Shown here: positions 47,224 to 54,109 of the stretch, in pieces
Position numbering within the stretch: the first letter of the stretch is position 1
How the letters are laid out: each line of letters begins with the position of its first letter
From: Candidatus Gastranaerophilales bacterium
GTDB lineage: Bacteria; Cyanobacteriota; Vampirovibrionia; Gastranaerophilales; Gastranaerophilaceae
Assembly: GCA_944324405.1 (NCBI GenBank)
Contig: CALUWF010000008.1
Location: forward strand, 1 to 57,948
Direction of reading: 5' to 3'
Length of the DNA: 57,948 nucleotides
Notes under the pieces: model-generated
What the model saw: only the letters and a program-made list of their open reading frames with translations
Database searches by the model: none
What the model was told of the DNA's origin: nothing
Made by a program: the position numbers and the translations under genes

Positions 47224-49671
47224 ATGAAATATGCAGACAGCCTAAAAACTTTATACTGCAAGGCATTCAAATACAATACACCAATTTTAAGAAAAATTCA
47301 AAACAAAAGTTTTAAAATACCAGCCTTTACATTAGCCGAGCTTCTTGTTACAACTCTTATCGTTGCAATAATTCTTGTTCTTTTTGCTCCTGTCATAACA
47401 AGACGCGTAAGCGAAAATGTAAAAGTCAGCCAAATTAAAAACAGTACTAAACTCTTTATTTACGATGAAAATAACCCCGACTGCAAAAAAGTTTCCGGGA
47501 AAAATTCCATTGATTGCAGCTTTTCTGTTCCCGCAGGCGTACAGAGTTTAAATGCCGTTATTGTTTCAGGCGGAGGAGGCGGCGCTGGGGCCACTTACCC
47601 GACTTTTGAATACTCAAAAAGCGCAAGCTCAAAGGATGTAAGCTCAAGGACAAAAGAGGTTACAATTGTAAATGGCATGAAAAATGTCATGGTCAAAAAT
47701 CTCTTCGGCGCAGGCGGAGGCGGAGGCGGCGGAGCATGGGCAAAAACAAGCGGCGCTCCGCAATCACAAGCGGATTGTGACCCTTATCAGGCAAAGTTCT
47801 TAACTGCCGGGCAAAACGGGAAACCCGTATGTGTTACAAAATTTAATATTGGCGATATCCCGGGAGCTACAAACGGAGGAATAGCTGCAAGTATTCCCGT
47901 TGTAAGTACAAAACAAAGCTGTTCCCAGGGCGCCTGCTGCTGGAAAGGACAGACAGCTTCAGGTTGTGATTCAAGCGGTACAACCTATAGCGGATGTAAC
48001 AGAACGGTGTGCAATTGGCATGCAGCAAATTACTCATGCAATACTCTTGCTTACTCCGGCACAAAAGCAGGTGATTGGCGCCTGCCTACACTAGATGAAC
48101 TTTCTAAATGGACTTCCAGCATTAGTTCTATTTCACGAAATCAAGGGGATAACGGGCTTAGGCTTTGTGACTTCTACAGTGGCTATGGTTCCGCACGCTG
48201 CAACAACTACAGTGCTGCTTGTCCCGGCTCGCGCGATACTGACTGCCACCCGTACGGCATATGGACATCCAAATTTAGCGGTAATTATTTCCATAACGGA
48301 GGCTTGAATTCTGGTGCATTCTACACTGCCTATGGCTTATCCAATGACGCCTTTTCAGCTCGCTGCGTTTACGATGGCAAAAGTGATGTCTACGATTCTC
48401 TCTCCGGCGGGGGCGGTAGTTCTGCATCTTACATTAAAAACTACCAAATCCCCGACAGTGTAATTTCCTCTGCCATTGGCGGAAAAATTATCCTCACCGC
48501 CTCCGCAGGCGCAGCGGGCGGAGCAAGTGCCACATCTGCGGGCGCAAGCGCTAAAAACGGTTCAAACGGAGGTGAATCAAGCATTGAAGTAAAAGACAAA
48601 ACGGGCAAAACAATCTGGGGCTTAAAAGCATACGGAGGCTATGGCGGCAAAGGTGCAACGGGCAGCTCGGGCGGAGCAGGCGGAGCGCAAAGAAACGCAT
48701 GTAAAATTTATCAAAACGGAAGCTGGCAAGATTTCAGCTGTACAGGTGCAGGCATAGCGGGAAACAGCGGAAATAAAGTCAGCAGCGCAAATTCGACCAA
48801 TGTCGCAATTGGCGGAGCAGGCGGGGGCTCGCTTTACAACAGTGCCACAGCCTCAGGCGGAGGTAACGGCGCAGATGCAAACAACCGAAACGGTTATGCA
48901 GGCTCTATAAACGGTGCAGGCGGGGGCGGTGCAACTGTCGGATTTAACAGTTCAAACAGCGCACTTAAAGGTACGGGCGGAAAAGGTGCGGACGGAGTTG
49001 CCGAAATAAGCTACGATTTAATGCTTAAAGCCGCAGGCGGGGGCGGCGGAGGGGGCGGAGCTTTTGCCCTCATTAAAGACATCCCCGTAGCTCCCGCAAA
49101 AACATATACGGTAAGAGTAGGCAAGGGCGGCACAGGCGGCGCCATTGCCCAAAAAGGAGAAGACGCAGGGGAATCTTCAATAAATTTCGACAATATGATA
49201 TACACCCTATACGGAGGTAAGGGCGGAAGCGTCGGCACTTCGCAAACCGCTTCAACAGATGTCAAACAGGGCACAGGCGGCGCAAGGGGAACTGTAAACA
49301 CAAATGTAAGCGATAAATCTAAATTAACATACGAACACGGTAAAGACGGCACAAATGCGGGAGATATAACAATAAACGCAAGCAATCCTTACGGCGGTTC
49401 ATACGGCGGAAACGGCGGGGACTCCGGAATAAAAACAAAAGGCGGCTGCGGAGGGTTATTCATCGACAGTGCAATATGTTCAAATACAAACGTAAACGGG
49501 CAATATATTTACTTTACGGCACCTATGCTAAATAACGGAGTTGAATACGGCTCTTCAGGCGCAGGGGGCGGGGGCGGGGGCTGGAGCGAAGATATTACCC
49601 GCAACCCGACTCCCGGCGCTGCGGGCCCGGGTCAGGACGGCTATGTATTTTTGTACTGGGTAGAATACTAA
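47224..49671 (+). CDS. Giant glycine-rich pilin-like protein with inserted DUF1566/lectin-like domain (815 aa)
   Basis: A type IV prepilin N-terminus: a 34-residue basic leader, then A/FTLAELLVTTLIVAII with the conserved Glu at mature position 5 and a hydrophobic helix to about residue 60. Cleavage follows Ala instead of the usual Gly. The rest is dominated by Gly/Ala/Ser-rich blocks (GGGG runs, often GAGG or GGNG). Between about residues 180 and 395 a cysteine-rich domain is inserted, with GDWRLPTLDEL and ending FSARCVYDG, like DUF1566/FISUMP C-type-lectin-fold domains. The ATG at 47224 has CAGGAGAA upstream; a TTG at 47170 is open but lacks a site. Likely surface fibre or adhesin, repressed by the adjacent XRE protein. 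Confidence 0.8.
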   Translation: MKYADSLKTLYCKAFKYNTPILRKIQNKSFKIPAFTLAELLVTTLIVAIILVLFAPVITRRVSENVKVSQIKNSTKLFIYDENNPDCKKVSGKNSIDCSFSVPAGVQSLNAVIVSGGGGGAGATYPTFEYSKSASSKDVSSRTKEVTIVNGMKNVMVKNLFGAGGGGGGGAWAKTSGAPQSQADCDPYQAKFLTAGQNGKPVCVTKFNIGDIPGATNGGIAASIPVVSTKQSCSQGACCWKGQTASGCDSSGTTYSGCNRTVCNWHAANYSCNTLAYSGTKAGDWRLPTLDELSKWTSSISSISRNQGDNGLRLCDFYSGYGSARCNNYSAACPGSRDTDCHPYGIWTSKFSGNYFHNGGLNSGAFYTAYGLSNDAFSARCVYDGKSDVYDSLSGGGGSSASYIKNYQIPDSVISSAIGGKIILTASAGAAGGASATSAGASAKNGSNGGESSIEVKDKTGKTIWGLKAYGGYGGKGATGSSGGAGGAQRNACKIYQNGSWQDFSCTGAGIAGNSGNKVSSANSTNVAIGGAGGGSLYNSATASGGGNGADANNRNGYAGSINGAGGGGATVGFNSSNSALKGTGGKGADGVAEISYDLMLKAAGGGGGGGGAFALIKDIPVAPAKTYTVRVGKGGTGGAIAQKGEDAGESSINFDNMIYTLYGGKGGSVGTSQTASTDVKQGTGGARGTVNTNVSDKSKLTYEHGKDGTNAGDITINASNPYGGSYGGNGGDSGIKTKGGCGGLFIDSAICSNTNVNGQYIYFTAPMLNNGVEYGSSGAGGGGGGWSEDITRNPTPGAAGPGQDGYVFLYWVEY

Positions 49672-49694
49672 ATTGTTTTTCGTATCTTAATTCT

Positions 49695-49744
49695 AAGAGG
49701 CACGCTCCAGGTAGATTTAATCTATGTAAGTGCCTCTTTTTTTA
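49695..49744 (+). terminator. Terminator of the pilin-like gene
   Basis: AAGAGGCAC paired with GTGCCTCTT (9 bp) enclosing a smaller AGATT/AATCT hairpin, followed by seven T. Confidence 0.8.
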
Positions 49745-49889
49745 TTAATGCACGCAAAATTATTATTTGCAGAGGCCAAAAAGCCTGATTTTACACTAAA
49801 TTCAGGATAAGAGAACATATAAAAACACATTTGCATGCCTGCAAAAGCGCCAAAGGGCGCCATTACATAACGGCATAAATAAAATATTC

Positions 49890-50510
49890 TCAGTTTTTAG
49901 GAAGGCTGTGGCGTTTTTTATAAAGAATTACAAAAAATAACACTATAACCACGGTAGCGGCGAGAATTATAAGCTCCAGATGGTCTTTTATTTTCTCTCC
50001 AAAAAGCATAAGCACTATACTTACTATAAAAAAGCGCATGCCGCGCCCGATTACGGACGTTAACGTAAAAGCAAGCAGGTTCATATTCAAAATACCGCTT
50101 GCAATTGTAAAAACTTTATAGGGAATGGGCGTAAAAGCCGCGAAAAACACAGCATGTACACCCCATTTGTTGTAGAGTTTTTCAACATCATTAAACTTTT
50201 GAAGGGCGTCTTTTAGCTGTTTTCTTTTTTGCACGCCCTCTTTTTTCTTTGACAAAGCGGTTAAAATCCAGATAAATACAGGCCTGCCGCCAAATTTACC
50301 TATCCAGTAGCCGACCATGCCGCCAAAGGCAGAGGCTATTGTACATATAAGCGCATAGTAAAGCGCGCGCTCAGGCTTTGCTAAATCCATCGCTATAAGT
50401 AAAAAATCCGGAGGCGGAACAAGAAAAAAGCTCTCTATAAAAGAATTTAAGGCAAGCCCAAGCGTTCCTAAACTATGAAAATATGTGTCCATTGCACTAA
50501 AAATTTGCAT
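49890..50510 (-). CDS. DedA/VTT-domain membrane protein, YqaA-like (206 aa)
   Basis: Polytopic inner-membrane protein with about five hydrophobic segments. The VTT signature FIESFFLVPPPDFLL and the helix-breaking TPIPYKVFTIASGI motif are clear. The family acts in lipid scrambling (for example of undecaprenyl phosphate) and proton-dependent envelope homeostasis. Last gene of a six-gene minus-strand run with LPS transport genes at its head. The start codon lies directly after the thioesterase stop codon. Confidence 0.87.
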   Translation of the reverse strand: MQIFSAMDTYFHSLGTLGLALNSFIESFFLVPPPDFLLIAMDLAKPERALYYALICTIASAFGGMVGYWIGKFGGRPVFIWILTALSKKKEGVQKRKQLKDALQKFNDVEKLYNKWGVHAVFFAAFTPIPYKVFTIASGILNMNLLAFTLTSVIGRGMRFFIVSIVLMLFGEKIKDHLELIILAATVVIVLFFVILYKKRHSLPKN

Positions 50511-50906
50511 TTACACTCTCTCCTTAAAAAATTCATCCACATTTCTTGAAATTCTTCCGCCTTTAAGTGCCGTTGCGCGCACCGTTGCCGATGTGCAGAG
50601 TTTTTGCGTTTCTTCAACAAAAATTTCCTGTAAAAAAGTGACGCTTGTTTTTGTCAAATCGATTATTTTTGTCCTCAAAACACACTCGTCCATAAGCTTT
50701 GCGCTGAATTTGTATTTAATATCAAGCTCTATAACGGGCATTATGACATCTTGTTCTTTTTGCAGTCTGTCAATTTTCAAACCGTAATCCTCAAGAAGTT
50801 CGACTCTGCCCATTTCCATATACCTGAGATATGCCCCGTGCCACATAACGCCGTAGGCGTCTGTGTCTGCGTATTGGACTTTAAATCTCATAATGTTTTC
50901 AATCAT
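50511..50906 (-). CDS. Acyl-CoA thioesterase, YbgC/4HBT hotdog family (131 aa)
   Basis: Single hotdog fold. The catalytic motif is YADTDAYGVMWHGAYLRYME, containing the Asp and the helix start of the 4-hydroxybenzoyl-CoA thioesterase type. Substrate unknown: short or medium acyl-CoA or acyl-ACP. YbgC proteins usually accompany tol-pal genes; here the neighbours are LPS-transport and envelope genes. Overlaps the upstream orphan gene by 4 nt. Confidence 0.88.
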   Translation of the reverse strand: MIENIMRFKVQYADTDAYGVMWHGAYLRYMEMGRVELLEDYGLKIDRLQKEQDVIMPVIELDIKYKFSAKLMDECVLRTKIIDLTKTSVTFLQEIFVEETQKLCTSATVRATALKGGRISRNVDEFFKERV

Positions 50907-51328
50907 TTTTTGTCCTCATATTTTTGGTAAGTTACAAAAGAGGGCGGTTTTATGACCGTTCTTACAAGAATTGCATTTTCCAATCCATAGCCTGTTATTG
51001 TAATTGTTTGGATTTTATCGTCAAATTCTACCAATATACTGCCCCTTTGCGGATTTTCAAAAACGTATGCGGGAAGCTTTTTGTCAAAAGGGTTTTTATC
51101 CAAAGTATTAAGCTCATCTGCCGTTTTTTTGGCAATTGAGGAGGCTTTTTTGTCCTTTTCATAAGTAAAATTCGCAAGCGCTTTTGTCGTAAAGACTGCC
51201 GCATTTGCATTTACTTTTGCAGAACGTTTTTTATCCATATTCCCCGAAAAATAAGGCGTCAGGTATAATCCTATGCACAAAAGGAGTATTACTATTACCG
51301 CAATTTCAAGTTTTGTTGTTCTTTTCAT
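50903..51328 (-). CDS. Membrane-anchored orphan, possibly pseudopilin-like (141 aa)
   Basis: A short basic head, then one N-terminal helix (TKLEIAVIVILLLCIGLYLTP), and an Ala/Asn-rich continuing helix before a small beta-rich domain (GSILVEFDDKIQTITITGYG). That layout is pilin-like, and the Glu in KLEIA sits near where a pilin Glu5 would be, but there is no Gly or Ala cleavage site. It may be an envelope accessory protein instead. Sits between the glycosidase and thioesterase genes with an 8-nt gap and a 4-nt overlap. Confidence 0.65.
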   Translation of the reverse strand: MKRTTKLEIAVIVILLLCIGLYLTPYFSGNMDKKRSAKVNANAAVFTTKALANFTYEKDKKASSIAKKTADELNTLDKNPFDKKLPAYVFENPQRGSILVEFDDKIQTITITGYGLENAILVRTVIKPPSFVTYQKYEDKK

Positions 51329-51336
51329 TTTTACCT

Positions 51337-52146
51337 CTATTTTTGAATAATTAAAAACGATTTTACTTTTCGCTGTTCATTGCCGGATGAAAAAATTTCA
51401 TTGTCTTTGTAATTGAGCGATGTGGAAGGGCCCCCGTCCAGCGCCATTATTTTATCAAAATGATATTTTTCAAGCTTTTGACCGGCTTGCGAGATTGTAA
51501 CGGGAGCAAAGTTTGTAAATATTATAACGTATAAATCATCTTTTTTAAGTGCCAAAACCGTACGCGCTCTTTTTTTAAGAACATGCGCACTTTGCAGCAA
51601 AGGATTTCCCGTATCATCATATTTTACAAACCCCTCTTCTTCAATGTTTAAATCGGGATAAATCATCGGGCCGCCACCCAAAATATGCAGTATTTCATAG
51701 TTTTTCAAAACCGGGTCAAAATGCCGCGCTATGTCAAATTTATAAATCGGTGCAAGGTGATGTTTATAAATCCTCAATTCGCTTCTGTTCAGGACTTTTT
51801 CCACCCTTTTTTCATTTGATAATTTCTCAATCATCTCAATTGAATCAAAAGGGGTGCCGACCTCTTTTTTATCAATTGTCACATAGGATACAGACTTTTT
51901 AGTATTTGGGTCAAAAAAGCCGCCGTTCACCACAAGTTCGAAATTATTTTCCTTAAAAACTTCTTTTGAAGTCTTTAAACCATCTTCGGCTATATATGGA
52001 CGAATGCGCGGTGCAAGCTCTTTTGTATCGATTTTATAAACGTAAAATTTTCCTTTTTTATCATATTTAACTTCAATATCATCTTTTGCAAAAGCGGCGT
52101 TTGCAGCTAAAAAAACCATAAATATTAAAAATATTTTTTTAAACAC
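51337..52146 (-). CDS. Exported phosphodiester glycosidase (NAGPA family, 269 aa)
   Basis: Signal peptide at residues 1-20 (ends NAAFA). The mature domain has the paired motifs VNGGFFDP near residue 74 and MALDGGPSTSL near 235, and GGGPMIYP between them, as in the PF09992 family of N-acetylglucosamine-1-phosphodiester alpha-N-acetylglucosaminidases. Bacterial members cleave sugar-phosphodiester bonds of envelope glycans; the substrate here is unknown. Overlaps the lptF stop codon by one base, so it is tied to LPS transport genes. Confidence 0.86.
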   Translation of the reverse strand: MFKKIFLIFMVFLAANAAFAKDDIEVKYDKKGKFYVYKIDTKELAPRIRPYIAEDGLKTSKEVFKENNFELVVNGGFFDPNTKKSVSYVTIDKKEVGTPFDSIEMIEKLSNEKRVEKVLNRSELRIYKHHLAPIYKFDIARHFDPVLKNYEILHILGGGPMIYPDLNIEEEGFVKYDDTGNPLLQSAHVLKKRARTVLALKKDDLYVIIFTNFAPVTISQAGQKLEKYHFDKIMALDGGPSTSLNYKDNEIFSSGNEQRKVKSFLIIQK

Positions 52147-53252
52147 TATAAATCCCTCGCTTTTTTAATTACAAAAATTGCGGCAATAAAAACAATTATC
52201 GGGAATGCTGCCGCCAAAAAAGGCCAAATAACACCCTTTTGCGCCAAAAGGTCAAAGAAAGGCAGCGTGATATAATAGGCAAAAATCATACCTACCCCAA
52301 TTGTAAAACCTACAAGCCTTTGTGAGCGCGGCGGTGAAAACCCGAGCAGACAGCCGATTGCCGCAAAAATTACGCAGGTGAGCGGGTGTAAAAATCTCTG
52401 ATAATATTTTGCAAGCATAAAATTGTATTCATCCGTGTATTCCTGCTTTTTGAGCAATTTTACATATTCGCCGAGTTCTCTGTTTGTATAAGATCTGTCA
52501 CGACGGGTGGCGTTTTTCATAAGCTGAAAAACTTCATCGGATAATTTTTCGTTTAAAATGGGATAATCGCCTATTTCTTTAATTTCCTGATAAATTCCGC
52601 TCACATTTATGCTGTATTGCTTTGCTCCTTTTAAAAGCCACTTGTCATCAAGCTTTAGGGCATATGGCGCAAAAATTATACTGTTAAACATCTGGGCATC
52701 AGCGTATCTGTTGGGTGAAAAGTTAAGCAGGATAATGTTTTTAATGGTTTGAACGCTGAAATTTGAAACTATAAGCCCCTGCTTTGGTTTATTTTCGTCA
52801 TCTTTAATAATGTAGACAAAATGAACGTTATATCCGCCGGCTTCGCCCGCTTTAGCCGATGTATACGGGATAAATTTATCGTTTACGACATAACACATAT
52901 ATGCAAGAATTACACCCAAAACAAGCACGGGGGCCATAATTCTGTTAAATGAAAGCCCTACGCCGCGAAAAATGCTCAATTCGGAATTTTTTGAAAGTGT
53001 ATCAAACGTAAAAAGCGAGCCGAGCAAAATGCCCACAGGAATTGCTTTTGCAAGGACTTTTGGTATTTCATAGAGCAAAAGTTTTGTAGCGTCTATTAGC
53101 GGCATATGCTCAATTAAAATTCTTTTTATCGTTCTTACAAGTGTCTCGGGCGCAATCCAGACAATTATAAACAAAAACAGGCACACAAGGGTTGCCATGA
53201 GCACTTGTTTAAAAATATATTTGTCAAAAATTGTGAGTTTTAATTTATTCAT
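52146..53252 (-). CDS. LPS export permease, LptF/LptG family (368 aa)
   Basis: Six predicted transmembrane helices: three before and three after a periplasmic beta-jellyroll domain (about residues 130-260). The N-terminal DKYIFKQVLMATLVCLFLF is the usual YjgP/YjgQ opening. With LptB it extracts LPS from the inner membrane. Most proteobacteria have two permeases (LptF and LptG); only one is present here, so it may work as a homodimer or have a partner elsewhere. Starts directly after the lptB stop codon. Confidence 0.88.
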   Translation of the reverse strand: MNKLKLTIFDKYIFKQVLMATLVCLFLFIIVWIAPETLVRTIKRILIEHMPLIDATKLLLYEIPKVLAKAIPVGILLGSLFTFDTLSKNSELSIFRGVGLSFNRIMAPVLVLGVILAYMCYVVNDKFIPYTSAKAGEAGGYNVHFVYIIKDDENKPKQGLIVSNFSVQTIKNIILLNFSPNRYADAQMFNSIIFAPYALKLDDKWLLKGAKQYSINVSGIYQEIKEIGDYPILNEKLSDEVFQLMKNATRRDRSYTNRELGEYVKLLKKQEYTDEYNFMLAKYYQRFLHPLTCVIFAAIGCLLGFSPPRSQRLVGFTIGVGMIFAYYITLPFFDLLAQKGVIWPFLAAAFPIIVFIAAIFVIKKARDL

Positions 53253-53996
53253 CTAAAGCGTAAAGTCTTTTCCAAGGTAAAATTCTTTTGCCACGGGGTC
53301 AACCGCAACATCTTTTGATTTGCCCGAAATTTTTATTTTTCCGTCAAAAATTACATAGGCTCTGTCTGTAATAGAAAGCGTCGCCTTCGGATTGTGGTCT
53401 GTAATAAGCACACCGATGCCCTTTTCACATGCAAGCTTATAAATATTTTCCTTAATTTCGCCGATTGCAATGGGGTCAATACCTGTAAACGGCTCGTCAA
53501 GCAAAATAAAGTGAGGAGTTGCAGCAAGTGCGCGGGCAATTTCAACCCTTCTTCTCTCACCGCCCGAGAGCGATACGGCAGAAGCGCTTCTGAGTTTTTT
53601 AACGCCGAATTCTTCAAGCAAATCTTCAAGCTTTTGAGCTTTTTGCTCCTCATTCAGCGAGTCATTCATCTCTAAAACGAGTTTTAAATTATCCTCAACG
53701 GACAGTTTTCTAAAAATTGAAGCCTCTTGCGGCAGATAACCTATACCTTTTTTAGCACGCTCATTCATCGGCATTTGAGTAATTTCAATCTGCGACTTTG
53801 TTTTTTTGTCCTCAAGAAAAATATGCCCCGAGTTTGCCTTTACAAGACCGACAATCATATAAAAAGTAGTTGTCTTACCTGCGCCGTTAGGGCCTAAAAG
53901 TCCTACAACCTCACCCTTGTTGACTTCAAAAGAAACATCATTTACAACAGAGCGGTCGCCGTATATTTTTATTAAATTATTTGCAATTATTCTCAT
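53253..53996 (-). CDS. lptB: LPS export ABC transporter ATPase (247 aa)
   Basis: Walker A GPNGAGKT (35-42), Q-loop GYLPQEASIF, signature LSGGERRR, Walker B FILLDEP, H-loop in ITDHNP. The sequences FRKLSVEDN and PFTGIDPIA are typical of LptB within the branched-chain-type ABC ATPases. First gene of the six-gene run ending in dedA. Confirms an outer membrane with LPS. Confidence 0.94.
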   Translation of the reverse strand: MRIIANNLIKIYGDRSVVNDVSFEVNKGEVVGLLGPNGAGKTTTFYMIVGLVKANSGHIFLEDKKTKSQIEITQMPMNERAKKGIGYLPQEASIFRKLSVEDNLKLVLEMNDSLNEEQKAQKLEDLLEEFGVKKLRSASAVSLSGGERRRVEIARALAATPHFILLDEPFTGIDPIAIGEIKENIYKLACEKGIGVLITDHNPKATLSITDRAYVIFDGKIKISGKSKDVAVDPVAKEFYLGKDFTL

Positions 53997-54058
53997 TAAA
54001 ATCTCTCGATTAATTTTTCAATAATTATAAACCAAACAGCTCTAAATAAAAAGGCAAT

Positions 54059-54087
54059 TTTAAATTTTTTCCGGTTTTAAATATAAT
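54059..54087 (+). promoter_or_regulatory. Promoter of the 919-aa membrane protein gene
   Basis: TTTAAA (54059-54064), 17-bp spacer, TATAAT (54082-54087). AGGAG precedes the ATG at 54110. Confidence 0.5.
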
Positions 54088-54109
54088 ATAATGCATTATA
54101 GGAGAAAAA

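Noticed and set aside
47750-48420. Confirmed diversity-generating retroelement
   Set aside because: No reverse transcriptase or template repeat is present in the window, so only the possible target is reported.
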